Positions 1 through 12,787 of a stretch of DNA of 64,000 nt are shown piece after piece. The DNA is from Halictus rubicundus (Eukaryota > Arthropoda > Insecta > Hymenoptera > Halictidae), in contig NC_135158.1 in NCBI RefSeq assembly GCF_050948215.1, forward strand, positions 11,207,822 through 11,271,821, written 5' to 3'. The notes below the pieces were generated by a model. The model was not told the origin of the DNA, made no database searches, and worked only from the letters and a program-made list of their open reading frames with translations. Position 1 is the stretch's first letter; every line of letters starts with the position of its first letter. The position numbers and the translations under genes are program-made.

Positions 1-147
1 TATCGGGACACGCGACAGTGAACACCGTTTTTGTTTATTCCGTTTCTGTTGCGCTGTGATTTCACGAGGCGAGAGGACATCCCCGGGAGCCCGCGGATTC
101 TCTTTTCTTCAGCGTGATCGCGAGCGTGCGCGTCGAAACTGTCACCA
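1..147 (+). promoter_or_regulatory. Possible 5' UTR / promoter-proximal stretch before ATG 148
   Basis: This CpG-containing stretch precedes the ATG at 148. The frame of that ATG is closed upstream by a TGA at 115-117, as expected for a 5' UTR. A CAGTGAAC sequence near 16-23 could be an initiator-like element, but that is weak. No TATA box is evident. It could equally be ordinary intron sequence. Confidence 0.25.
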
Positions 148-198
148 ATGGTTCATATAGCGGAAGTTGTATCGTCGCGTCGAAACGACCTGCAAATG
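148..198 (+). CDS. Candidate alternative first coding exon (17 codons) ending at a GTGAGT donor
   Basis: Seen: an ATG in good context (CACCAATGG) opens 17 codons, MVHIAEVVSSRRNDLQM, and is followed directly by a consensus donor, GTGAGTGTG, at 199. An in-frame TGA lies 31 bases before the ATG. The exon ends in phase 0, which is the phase needed to join the CELF linker exon at 14752. Inference: it may be an alternative start exon of the same gene. Spliced straight to 14752 it would make a protein without RRM1; spliced to an unseen RRM1 exon it would give a different N-terminus. I do not recognise the peptide. A chance ATG next to a chance donor cannot be excluded. A CT microsatellite follows 32 bases after the donor. 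Confidence 0.3.
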
Positions 199-229
199 GT
201 GAGTGTGAACCGTTGCTGTCGTCGGAATC

Positions 230-230
<1 letters not shown>

Positions 231-270
<40 letters not shown>
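231..270 (+). repeat. (TC)20 microsatellite
   Basis: Forty bases of perfect TC, followed by a short imperfect TC tail. It lies 32 bases after the candidate donor at 199 and generates the poly-Leu-Ser and Arg-Glu open frames seen here. Confidence 0.97.
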
Positions 271-279
<9 letters not shown>

Positions 280-1226
280 TCCATGCAAGATGACGATGCG
301 ATAACATTTCAATATGTTCTAATCGCGAGGTGCGTGATCGATCGGTCGCGTGATCGTCGCCGGGGGGAAAAACGCGCGTGTGTTATTGAATTGTAACGAA
401 GTTTCCCGCACGGCCGGTGTGTGTTCTCTTATGCGCGCCGGGAATTCTAGTCACGAAGTCGTTCGCGACGTATGACTAGCACAGGAAATGCATACGAGGA
501 TCATAAAAACGGAGCCGATGCTTCTTCTGTATAGACGCCGCCGCGATAGACGACCGCGAGAATGCATGGATCCGAGAAGTTTACGAGCACCCCGGATTTT
601 CATGCACGGGTTCCCTATACTCCCACGCGTCACACCTCTTCCCCCCTTTTTTCCTACCATCGGTTTACCCCCTCCCCCCTTTATATCGGTCGCTCGTTCA
701 CGCACCGAACCCGTAAAAGATTTTCGTGCGTCTGTTTACGCGCGGTTATTTCTGGGGGCATGTGTGTGCTACCGTTGCGTTATGTGTATCCATATGTCGT
801 ACAGGCTGTACGCGCGGAACGTTTACAATAGCATCTCCTCTCCCCACCTTTGCATACGGACAGACACACCGCACGTGTGCACACGTACACGCACACATGG
901 GAAGGCGGCCGAGTGCATTGGGCACGCGTACGTGCGGGCGCACGCAAAGAAACGCAGCTGCTCAATAGCGGGCGTGTCTATGTTTCGGCCTGCCTCGAAC
1001 ATGCTCCGTGAATCACGCGAATCTTTATCGCGGGAGTAGATAATAGCTTTCCAGCGAGCTGAAATCTACGATACCGGGGAATTGATACATCGATGCGCCG
1101 AACGGTTATACGAGGAACGCGTTCGAACGAAGTGGCTTTTCATTTGCGCGGTACGATTGTTCCGGGGAAAAGTGGTTAAACTGTGTGCGGGTTTATGATT
1201 AGATGATTGCTTCGGGTATTAAGCTT

Positions 1227-1645
1227 TTAAACCCTTCACGGACGATTCTTGGTTTCTTTATGTCAGTATAATGCGTTGGGTCACGGTAGAACCACCGAGC
1301 ACCAAACGCCACTGATGTACATATTGTTTTATAATACAACCGTCAAGATTGAATTCACACACAACTGATTTTTGTTCGAATAAGTGAATAACGGAGATAG
1401 CTCGATAATGTCTCGTGAGAATAGTCTTTATCATTTCGAGAATTGTGAAAGAAGAAATCAGAAACAAGTATTTTTTATCTTTTTGATAGTTCATTTTTAG
1501 GTTTTCCGTAGCTATTTTCAAATTCTGGAAAGGAAGCAACGAGGGGTGAAAGTGTCTCGTGCTTAATATTCTCGCTCCGTGTAATATATTTTGAATCATT
1601 CGTTAGAATCAGTACGGTACAGGGTCGTCGTCCCTGAAGGGTTGA
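1227..1645. mobile_element. TTAA-type non-autonomous DNA transposon (MITE), ACCCTTCAcGGACGA family
   Basis: The left end reads TTAAACCCTTCACGGACGA. The right end, TCGTCCCTGAAGGGTTGA at 1628-1645, is its near-complement. The TTAA target is intact on the left and is TTGA on the right. There are 419 bp between, and no transposase. Related right ends occur near 13650 (GTCGTCCCTGAAGGGT) and at 16371-16389 (GTTGTCTCTGAAGGGTTAA). Known: TTAA targets are typical of piggyBac-superfamily elements. The superfamily assignment is inferred from the target site only. Confidence 0.55.
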
Positions 1646-3784
1646 ATATAACGCCCATGGGTTATGGAAATTTTAGAGCCCGCATACTTGAGGTTGATAA
1701 TCATTTATGTAGAAATTGGGTGGGGAAACGAAACCTAAAAATGAAAGTGTAGAACCAGGAAAGTAGACAGAGTTTAAGAAGAAGTATAGTAGAATAGAAG
1801 AATAAGAGTAGTAGAATTTAATTTTAAAATAAAGATATTTTCGTCTATTGAAACTATAAGTAAAATTTTCCCGCAATGGATTTAGTAACCGAGGTACAGA
1901 TTTCAGGTTAATTTGACAGGAACAAGACGCTTAAACTCTTCTAAATTTCTATGTCTGACCGAAGCGATTAAACGAATTTTCTTTGAATTAATGCATTTTA
2001 ATGTGAAATGTCAAGTTATAGCATTTCATTAATTTAGTTTACACTTTACTATGTTTGCATAGAAAAATGTATAAGTAGAACTTTTACATTACGAGAACAC
2101 GAGGATTAAACAATTTTTGTATAAACAAAGATCTTAATTCATTGTAGAGTCTAGAAACATCGTTTCGGAAATAGATAGCTGTTTAACAATTCGATAATTT
2201 TAATTAACTTGACAGTGTTTTATCATTGATGTTCCTTTTTAGATGGAACAGGAAATGTGAGCGAACGATTCTCTCTACTCGTTTTTTCCTAATGTCGGAC
2301 AATTTCAATATAAACACGTCAGTATTGTGTGAAACACTTCTTTTATGATATTGTTCTGCCGAGGTATTTTTGTTTTCTTTCGCCAGATTTCCAATAGAGG
2401 AAGCAACGGAAATGTTTTATGAAGAGAGCCATAGCTCTCTGGCTTCATTCTTATCCGGAAATGGACTTTTTCCAAATTCAGCAGCAGGAAAAGACTTCGT
2501 AAATGGAAATTTTTTTATTACTATTCGGCTCTAAACACAGAACGTTGAAACGGCTTTCGTACCGCCTGTATATTCAGTCGAGTTATTTAGTATGTATTCC
2601 TAAATTAAATTTTTCATTGGGTCGCTATAAAGTTTTATACAAAATTACGCTTATCAAAATTTTAACTTCTTATCACGAAAATTTCAAAGCAATGAACCGT
2701 GTCGTTTTCTAATGTAATAAAAAGCACTCGCACGGTAGTTTAAACGTAGTGTACAGTGCCATACATCAAATGCGAGGGAAATTTTCTCGTTCCTTATCAG
2801 AATAATTTCTGTGAAGTGTGCTTCGCTGACGATGCGATACCAAGCAATTGTGGTACCCTCTTTTCGTGCCTGTACACTATTTGACGCATTCATTACATCA
2901 TTTACATATCTCCTTCCTTACGTATTCCCCTTTTCTTCATACCTACGTGGTATGTGTGGAATATAAATTTTTTAGAAAGCCGAAACGTTGTTTAATATAC
3001 AAAAGAACATTGACCTCACTATACTCAGAATATTCACATCAATTTCAATATCCTCTTTTCTTTACCCCACGGCGAGAATGAAATGTTTCACAAAATTCTG
3101 AAAATTGGAGTGTACCCGACCGTTTCCACTCTCCGTGAGAATTGCTCGGCGTGGGGAATGGTTAAAAAGCAATATTGGCTTGAAATGTGCGTTCCGTTCG
3201 CTGCAGGAAATAAATTATTTCACGTAAACATGTCTTCCTGTCGATAGGGTCTTCCTTCGCGTTGACGGTTGCCTGTGCTACACGTGCGGTGTACGCGATT
3301 GTATCGGAAACGTTGAACAGAACACATGACAGGTTCTCACGAGAAGACGCGCCGATGTTGATGCAGAGACGTACATCAATTAATGCAGCAGCACACGTGA
3401 ATGTGCCAGCGCATAACGCCGTGGTAATGTAGCTCGCCACACGGTTCAGCTGCTTCGCTTGGCTCATCAATCCTAAAACCAGACCTCCTGTTCTCCAACT
3501 TGCATACCGCCGTTGGACTCGAGTAGGAAGCGCACCGATATACATCGATATTTATAAACCCTCACGAAGTTTCGTTAATGTTACTCCCCCGGGGTCAGAT
3601 AGCAATCGTTAGTTTTATACAGAATTCATTTCACACGTTCTCGAAACGTGCCCGTCGTGCACGCGACCGATAACGTTATTCCTCTTTCGAAATCGATACA
3701 TCTTTTGCAATTAATTCTTCAAATTTACACGTTTTATTCAAATAAGCATTAAAATGCCTGTTGGCGAAAGAAGAGAATTGGGAA

Positions 3785-3996
3785 TTAACCCTTAGCACTC
3801 GAATGCCGACTGTAAGGCGCCACTAAACATTCCGGTATCATTATTAAAAATATTTTTTACATTATTAAATTTATGTGTAATTGCGCCATTTTCGTATGCA
3901 TAACACGAAAAATATATATATATAGAGGGGTAATTTTCTAGGTTGGAAAAAATGTTTTGTTTTGGAGTTAAAATAGCTTCGAGTGCAAAGGGTTAA
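3785..3996 (+). mobile_element. TTAA-type MITE, CCCTTAGCACTCGAA family, copy 1
   Basis: 212 bp bounded by TTAA on both sides (3785-3788, 3993-3996). The left end CCCTTAGCACTCGAATG and the right end CTTCGAGTGCAAAGGG form an imperfect terminal inverted repeat. The interior (GGCGCCACTAAA near the left, TTTTGGAGTTAAAATA near the right) recurs at 50696-50945 and, inverted, at 47586-47856. It has no coding capacity and is piggyBac-like by target site. Confidence 0.8.
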
Positions 3997-6900
3997 AATA
4001 TATTTTTGTCTTAATAATTTGACTTTTATGCTCATTTTGTCCTTGATTTAGTACCCGAATTTTACAAGACACGCAAATCGAGTTGCACGATCCTGAAATT
4101 AGAGGTCGTACACGATGTCTGTAAAGCAGTTTAAACCCGCGAGATTCGGAACGAGTCGACGCCGAAGCCGAAGCCGTCGCGTCGTCGTTAAACGTTTATG
4201 AAAGTCGTATCCGAATGGTTTCCCAACATCTGTCGGATAAACCGGCAGGAACAACGTCGGTTGATCGACGTAGACGACGTCGTTGTCGTTGTCGTCGCCG
4301 TTGGCGTCACGAAATAGAGGGACGAATAACGTTTGACATTTAATGCGCACCCAGGCATTGGCTTAGATTACAATCGGTGAACGGTGATTGGCCTGGGGAC
4401 GCGAAAGCTCACTCGACTCGAATGCTCTTTCGCCGGGGCTGTAGCCGACTCTCAAATATTTGTACAGTGTTAGGGAAAAAAGTGATCGGTGGCGAGTAAA
4501 AAAAAGAGTGAGAAATTGGATAGGCAAGCGAATGGGTGTTCCGTGCCGAACGGGCGCGGTGTGTAAAAAATTTGATATCGAAACAGTACATCATATTCGA
4601 CCGGGAAAACAATTGGAACGTGTAAATAAATATGCACGTTAGAAAGAACGGGGCGCCATCTTCGTCAAGTAAAATGTTGCAAACCTCTGCATAGCTCAGA
4701 CATATTCATGCGCTGTCAGCGTCATACATGTTTGACGACCGCGACTTCATATGTCACGCAAATAAAATCACTATTTAAAAATAGTCATTTTGACAGTTTA
4801 CCACATACAAAGAAATTTAGTAAAAATTGTTTTTGATTACGGTACGATAATTTCTAGCGACGTTTCACAGTCACCGTTCGAGCGTAAAAAAAACCTAAAA
4901 AAATCTGCTTTCTCAAATGTTTAATATCCATGTCGTGCACAGTGAAACTTCAGAGATTCTACGCAAATTATTCCACACTCTCCACTTTTAGATAAAGCGA
5001 TTCGATTAGTAAACAAGTTTATTAGATAGATGCACTACCTTGAGACTAAAGTTTGACTCGGTGTTGTAAACTATCTTCGTCCTTCTACTCAACCTACACG
5101 ATATCAATCTTTTATTGAATATTCTGTTTAGGAATACGATTGTGTGAAAATATACGCTTCGAACAAGCACCAGTTCCAACTTTCATGAATTCACAATAAG
5201 CAATTGAGTGAACCATGTTATCTTGTGCGTGTGCTAACTAATTACACTCACGCGAACATCTGAGTAATACTTTATTGATGAGCGCTATAGAACGAAAAAT
5301 TGTCGGGAAAGCGTTTTAGTCGAACCGTGGACATTCTACGACGGTGTGACAGCATTATCCACAAAATGGTAGACGGTAGATCGTTCATGAAAATGGCGCA
5401 GATTAAGTTCGCATCACGAAGATTTAAAACGGACAAATAGACATCGCTCCCGAAGGATTAGGGGTTAAAACTTAAAATGGTGGAATTAAACGGGAATAAA
5501 CAAATAATTTTAAGAGTTGTGTCTTGAGAAATCAACTTTTTATCCTACGATGATTTTGGTCTTTTTTAATGGTGAAGTGATAGTAGCATATCATCTCTTT
5601 TAATTCGACAGACTTGGTGCGACTATCACCACACAGGGAAACTAAACTGAAAAGCCCAGAAGCGGTCCGAAATGTATGCTTTGGTTACCTCGCACCGTGT
5701 CAGTGAGTTGTAAGCTTGATTCGTGGTTACGTTACAAGTGTGGACGTAGTTGAGACGCAAGCGATTCGACTAACTGATTGATTACATGCGTAAATCGACG
5801 TTTCGAGTACGTTCACGCCGCTGCAATGTGGTTTTGTGACTGTCTGTGCTCTAAATTGCAAGGCAAAAGGATATATAAATGAGACTAATACTTGATAGGA
5901 TAAACCTTTCATCATGAGCTTTCATAAAAGCTTATATTGCAATGCTGTTGCATTATCGAGATTTCCAATCAAAAATTAAACTTCTTAATCTCTCTATAAA
6001 TTTCTGGACACGTTTAGTAATTTTCTGAAAATTTTGTTATGAATCACTTGTGACAAAAATCGTGGAGGAATAACTATAAGGAATCGAGATCAGGTTTTGA
6101 TTAAACTTGAAGAGGGCGACTGATAGAAACTATAGATACTGCCCATGATATTAATTCTAACTTTATCTATTCGTTTAACCCAAAGCGATTGAATTCGTGT
6201 CCACGTTGTTATAGTTTTTTCCATGTGTTGCGCGTTGCGATGCATAATCGTGCAGCGCTTTGCGCTTTATAATAAAACGTGAATCCTATTTATAATCGTG
6301 ATGGAAGCGAAATGACTAGCAGCCGTGTAGGCAAGCCAGTAATTTTCTAACGCGTTCGAACCTCAATTGCATGTTTCACAATTTACGCTTCAATAGACAT
6401 TATCGTTACCTCAAATCTCATTCTCTGCTCGGATAAAAAGAAATTAATGTTGACAACGCGATAACAGGGAACACGGTCTGTGAACATTTATGCGGATATC
6501 GGAGTGGTAAGCGCACGATGGAAACAGGCATACAATTTAGTCAGTTTGCCCATTATCAACATTTGAACACTGTAAAACATTTAATTTCTCTCTGATTGTG
6601 CTAGTAGATGTATTTTTTCTTAAAACCTGACATTCTAAATGAAACATAATTCAATTTGTTCGTTTAAAGAGTGAAACACAAGACTGGGTGAAATGATGTT
6701 ACTATTTCTGAGGGTTAATTAAATTTATTTGGGAAAAGCCTGTGTGTAAAATGATAAATAAATTTTCAAGTTTCTTTTCTGGAAAATAAAAGAACAAAAC
6801 ATTCTTTTTACTAAGAAGGAGGAGCAAAGAAAGAATAGCGATGTAGAGTGTGTGAGAAAAATGTGAAATTGGCAGGACGGACTGATAAGAGTGAAACGCG

Positions 6901-8180
6901 TGAAAAATGTTGAGCACGTTGAGACCGGTGGATGCAGGAACGCGAGAACGGAGAAAAATTATGCGGGGTTTCGTCGAATATCAATTGTCGAAACGATCCA
7001 ATTAATCTTGGAATTTCAATTAATTCGCCAATTAGCCCATCTGAAATCCATTTAGACGTAATCTGATAGGAGACAGCCCGGAATCACTCGCTCCTCTGTG
7101 GCATCCGACGTGAACCTAGAGAGAAGTGCATTTGCTTTTGGAGCAGTCGACAAATTAGCCGTATTAGCGGCAGAGGCGCGGCTACAGATTTCGGAGAGTA
7201 CAGTTTCCAGCTGGATACGCGTACGGCAAATTATTGAAGTTAACTGGAGCCCGGTATCTACTGGCACACAGTCATCCCTTGAACTACGAGTGCTGATAAA
7301 ACGAATTTACGAAAATGTCGTTGTGGCGCCCTAATCACTTCCATGATTTCTATTAGAAACTCGCGGAAATCCCATAATACCGAGTGAGATACATTTTCTG
7401 TTTATAATTGCCAGCCTGCGAATTTTTCTGCAAAATAAAAATTGCCCAAGTCGACTGCGAAAGACCGAAGCTGAATAAAATTATATTTTCTCCCTTAATG
7501 ACCATAAAAAGTCGAAAACAATATAACTGATTATTATCCTTCTAATGTCAAAAGCAGGCTAATTATAACTGTCGATTGAAATGTGTCCAAGTCCTGCCAT
7601 TCAAGAGCCAAAAAAAGACAAAAGTAAATTGCATATATTGTGTGAACGATCACAGAAAACAAGTTCCTTGGGGAAAGGTCTTTGTTGGTGGACTGATTAG
7701 GAGCTTATTCACGACAGGAAGAATTACCGAGCCATATGGACGGGACCGGCGAATAAGTGGAAAGCAAAAAAGCTGTTGGTCTGATGAAGCCGGATGATCT
7801 AATTACTCGCGCCGCAATAAGAACAAGAACGCGTAGCTCTGTGGATTGGGGGCGAACACAATATAAGGTATCTCGATATCTGGCTCGTTACACGGTCACG
7901 ACGGTATAAACTTGCCGAAGGGTAATCAAGTAATGAATACATCGCCTGCGAAGACCGTACATATATAAATCATGCCGGAGAGGATGCCAGGGGCTACAGG
8001 GTGAGCCCTTATCTCCAATCAGTACATTGATTGCACGCAGCCAGGTCAAATACCAGGCTTCGCTCGACGGCTCGGTTCAGGCACGATAGCTTATTCAATT
8101 TCCGAAGCGACCATTCACCATTCAATTTGGCAGTTATCAACCTCCACCTATCCCCTATCTGGATTTTGCGTGGCTTTCTT

Positions 8181-8413
8181 GGAATCCGACTTCACGGGAG
8201 AGAAAAGAATTCGGTTACAAAAAGAATGAAGAGAAGAGAGAGGAAGAACGGACCAAACAGCATAAATACGGTTAATTTAATTGCACGGGGCTGTTCAACC
8301 TCTTTTCAAAATCCGGGAGAAGAGTCCAGCTCCGATTTAATCGGCCCTTACAGTCGCACTGCGATCGATTGATCGGCTCCAATTGGTTTTCGAGTGATAC
8401 GATTGTATTTAAA
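8181..8413 (+). repeat. Diverged local duplication, copy A
   Basis: This segment matches 8565-8771 in the same orientation with many substitutions and small indels. Shared blocks include GGAAT..GACTTC, GGTTAATTTAATTGCA/GATTAATTTAATTGCA, TCAACCTC/TCGACCTC and CCAATTGGTTTTCGA. The frames across it are open for some distance but hold no recognisable domain. It is probably an old tandem duplication of intronic sequence or of an unknown repeat. Confidence 0.6.
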
Positions 8414-8564
8414 TCCTTCTGATGTCCTTACACTCTTGTATTTCACCTATTCAGTGAGTGTGGAGAAGGTGACGATCTAAAATCAAGTCAAAAGTATTCA
8501 ATTTCTCGACCTTTTTAAAAACATAATAAGAATACACGGCCAGTGTAAAATATTCAAGCTTTTT

Positions 8565-8771
8565 GGAATTGGACTTCCTGCGAGAAGAAAGAATTGGGCG
8601 AGGAAAGATAGCAAGAGTGTAAATGCGATTAATTTAATTGCATGGAACAACGGTTCGACCTCTTTCCCGAAATGTAGTAAAAGAGTCGAGTTCTGATTCG
8701 ATGGGTCCTTATAATCTCGACGTGATTAATTGGACGTGTCCAATTGGTTTTCGAACGAAATATTATTTAAA
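8565..8771 (+). repeat. Diverged local duplication, copy B
   Basis: Second copy of the unit at 8181-8413, offset by roughly 360-384 bases. The best-preserved blocks are TTAATTTAATTGCA near 8630 and CCAATTGGTTTTCGA near 8740. The spacer between the copies (8414-8564) is not shared. Confidence 0.6.
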
Positions 8772-10223
8772 ATACGATCGACCGTCGGCAGGGATTATGA
8801 AGATAGTTTTCCGCGTTTTACGAACCGAAGCTGATCACCGTTATTGCGCATCGCTAAAATTACCTTCACGCGGTTCACAAGTGGCAGTGTAAAAATGGCT
8901 TTGGAAATTTCATTGCAACTATCGGCGGGCATTAAATTTCTGGTTCGACGGTGAACGAATAATAACGTTTTATAACGTGATCGGCGAAAGTTATATTTTT
9001 CTCCACCGTTTCACGACGAAGTCGAATTAAACAGGCAGGAATATCTACCCGGTGCGCTTCGTAGAAGCATATGGCTATTACTCAGCATCTATCTGGCAGT
9101 AGCAAGACTTGCTTCCCGCAGTGTACATAGATAATCGAGCTTAATTAATTGCTCGTGATGCGCGCTCTGGGCTGAGCAAACACATTTACTTATTACTATC
9201 CATCTTGAGTGGTGCCTCTTAAGGGAATCGATTTTCTAAGTGCACGGGGCTGACGATGACACGAATTATCGAAGACTCGACGCGAAATGCAACAAAATGC
9301 TTAAAGAAATATACCGAGCGCTTATAATATACAATATTTCATCCTGGGATTAAATTTTGCATCTAAGGACGCGTTAATTCGCCGCTTGCTGGTGATCGAT
9401 TATTCAACAAATTAATTATTCAGTGCTCTGATTACAAGAAGTTACTGCTCAGTATCGAGTAAAGCTCGTATATTATGTATTCCTTTGGAGCTGATTAAAT
9501 AACATATATTATATGCGCAATTTAATTCATGGCTTGTTATTCGTGAATTTGTTGTTTATTTATAAACGATTGAAACAAAAATTGAGGTAAAGAAACTGTA
9601 ATTATTATTGTTGTTACATTAACTGATATATTCTTCTTCAGTCGTGGAGGGATATATCGTGAATTTAATAATACACCAATGCACTTGTTCAGGTATATGT
9701 AACGCGCATGCTTCGTAAAGAATGTGTAAGTGAACATAATCGTGCAATAACTGCTTCAAAAGTGTTCCAGGTCTTGGATTGTATCAGAAACTAGGGTGGG
9801 AAATCAACAGGCCGATTGAATGTTCATCGAATTGGGTTGTCAAGCAAGTTATTGTATTTATAACTGCTACTAATCGATTCTGGAGATGATGATTTTTGTC
9901 GCAGAAAAAACATGAAACATTAATAAATTGGAAAGAGTACCGGAAAACGATAACCATTATCTGCACAGTGAACTAGAAAATGTTTTACATTGGCAGTATC
10001 GATTTATTCAGAAATTAAGCTTTGACCGGGGAAATGTCACTGTACATTCTCGATTTACTTTTTCATGCAAATTCATGTAACCTCGTTCCTTGTTATATTA
10101 CCAGTTTGGGGACACTGTAAATTCCAGAACCTTTGACCAAACGTTGGAGAATTTAAAGCCTAAACAGAAACATTGTGACATTAGAATTGATATCTACTTA
10201 CAGAGTTTATTTATATAATAATT

Positions 10224-10275
10224 AGACTGCGGATCTTAAAAATTAAAATCGTCTACTTGAATTTCAACAGACAGC
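10224..10275 (+). repeat. Solo end of the AGACTGCGGAT repeat family
   Basis: TTAGACTGCGGATCTTAAAAATTAAAAT resembles the left end of the element at 57771-58010 and the copies at 54225 and 62939. No matching right end was found nearby, so it is a fragment or a decayed copy. Confidence 0.4.
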
Positions 10276-11240
10276 TGCTAAATAGAAATTGCTTCCTTTT
10301 CTTAATCATTTTAATAAGCTGAAAATAATATAGCAATATTTTTAATTTCTCGTAGTATTTTCACTGCTTTGTATTTCTCTCGCTTCTGTCATGATTGCAT
10401 AAAAAAGATTCATAAATCTTGTATTTTCACTGAGCTATTTTCTCATTTGATCGTCCTATAGTGGTTACAATGAAATGAAGTGACATAAAAGAAAAAAGAG
10501 TATCATAAGGGATGTCCGGTAACATAGCGAGGCAAAGGATCTATGGCAAACGATCTGTGTCAAACGATTCGACAACTATGGCATTTGTTCCAACGAGTTT
10601 TACTGGGAAATGTTACAATTGCGGTGAATTAACAATACTTATCGAAGTGAAATGTGACGTATTCTAACCTTTACATAGACAAAAGTTTTTCCTTTCATCG
10701 GAACAAATCCTTTGAGCCATTAAAGCTATATTTGTGGCTAGTATAATCAATTTATCATTGGTTTAAGAAACGTCGAAGTGAAAGTACAACTTGTTAGCGG
10801 AGAGAACAGGAAAAATATTAGTTTCCCAGATTAGTATTCCGAATTGAATACTAGATTTGATACTAGTGTGTATCAGTACTCCCGTGCCGTAAACGTCAAT
10901 CTGAAATCTCGACCTGGTGCTTAAAGTGATATAGCCGATCAGCTGTGTTTCCCGCGATTTTTCTTTGGCCGGTCGGCATTCGCGGTACCGTAATCACGAA
11001 CTCGATGAAATCGTTAACTGACATTAATGCGATACGTGAATCAACTGTAAGTGGAACTATTTGGACGGAACGGAGCCACCGGTAATGGGCGGTAGTTAAT
11101 GCTTGTCTACGTTAATCGCCACGTCTATGCGCTGCAATACATTCCGCGGAAGCCTCGCCTAGTAATCGTTATTGACTGGTACAGATCCCCCGGGTAGTAA
11201 GTGACATTTACACGATGCATTCTGCGTGAAACTTCCCCGG

Positions 11241-11246
<6 letters not shown>

Positions 11247-11293
<47 letters not shown>
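11247..11293 (+). repeat. (GA)n microsatellite
   Basis: Forty-seven bases of uninterrupted GA. Confidence 0.97.
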
Positions 11294-11296
<3 letters not shown>

Positions 11297-12553
11297 TAAG
11301 AGGGGTAAAACGTCGTATCTCAATTCCGGTATCTATACAAACATCCAGTTCCCCTGACAACGAAACAACAACAAACGCCTAATAGCCGGCACTCGGCTCA
11401 AAGTTTAATTTCCTGACCAGAGGACAGTGCTTAAAGTGACCTAACCCCTGTCCTAGTCTCTCTTGTTCTCCCTAGAATTACGTTGCTTCCTCCGTCGCTT
11501 CCTGTTCATCCCTTCCGCGTTTGCTCCCATTGGTTCCCATTATATCTTTATACCTCCTTGCCCATGATAGCGTTATGCTCTTACGCGTATATTTCCGACA
11601 ATTCCGTGGTAATCTCGCTGATATTTGCTGCTATCGAGTTTTTAACAATTAGCTATGCTGTTTTGTGATTTTCAAAGTATTTCCGTCGATGTTTGCATTC
11701 AAATTGAAAGTAATTTTTAGCTTTGCGTGTTGAGGGATGTTTGAGGTTCAATCAAAATTAATTGAAATCGCATCAATAAATGGTTCTCGTGTTACGCAGG
11801 ATACAGCGATGCTTGTTAAAAATCTCGCGTTACTCTCACCTGTTAAATTTATTATAAAATATTGAAATATCGCACACGTGACAGGTCGAACGCACTCTGT
11901 TGAACGCTGAGGAAATTTATCAGACTACGTCTCAAATTTGTAAAAGATGTTAGAAAAAGTACCAACATTTTTTGCATAGTCGCCTACGAACAAATACAGA
12001 TATTCAAGCGGATCAAAATATATGTAACGTATGAAAATGTAAAAATTATTTGTATAAAATTGTAGCTTGAAGAATTAAGTGGCGACAAAGGGTATGTTCC
12101 ATATTAAATTGTTAGATTTTTTACATCAAATTATAGCTTGATTAATTAAGAATTATTCGAATAATTCAGAATGGAAAAAGGGGTTAAAATAATACAGGAC
12201 ACGTGGGATTACTTTTCCATCCTGACTGGTCGGTGGTTTTAAGGGTTATAATCTCATTATATTAATTTGATGCGTCACGAGGTCACGAGGCAGCTGCTAC
12301 CCCTTGAGAAAGACTTTCTTCTTTAAATAGAACCAGGGTTATCCTTCTATATTCTTTAGAATATTATTCTCCATGACGAAGCTGATTCTTTCCGTTAGAA
12401 TGTCGATCCGAATGTGAAAATCTGAATTCACACACTCACTTTTAATCTTCCGTCATGCAGGATCTTAACGGTACAAATAGCCGTGCTGAATTGATTAATA
12501 CATTCAAGATTAAATATTTTAATACTAACTACGTATGCCCGGTAGAAGTTATG

Positions 12554-12787
12554 TTACTTTACACTTTTATGTAAAATATTATTTCACAGACCAATGATTA
12601 ATGTCAACGTATATTTTAAGATTACACGCCTCCTACAAATATATGTTTACTAATTATTAAACGTGTACTATTACTTTACACTTTTATGTAAAATATTATT
12701 TCACAGACCAATGATTCATGTCAACGTATATTTTAAGATTACATGCCTCCTACAAATATATGTTTACTAATTATTAAACGTGTACTA
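12554..12787 (+). repeat. Near-perfect tandem duplication, 2 x 117 bp
   Basis: The units 12554-12670 and 12671-12787 abut exactly. Each starts TTACTTTACACTTTTATG and ends AAACGTGTACTA. I count only two differences (AATGATTAATG/AATGATTCATG and ATTACACGCC/ATTACATGCC). Such identity in intronic DNA points to a recent duplication. No coding sequence is seen. Confidence 0.92.

Noticed and set aside
62..396. Frames with Arg-Glu or Leu-Ser repeats on both strands
   Set aside because: They are translations of the TC microsatellite at 231-270. Only the first 17 codons of the + frame (148-198) are kept as a candidate exon.
3162..3545. 127-codon minus-strand frame
   Set aside because: It has no recognised domain, no splice context and no similarity to a known family that I can name.
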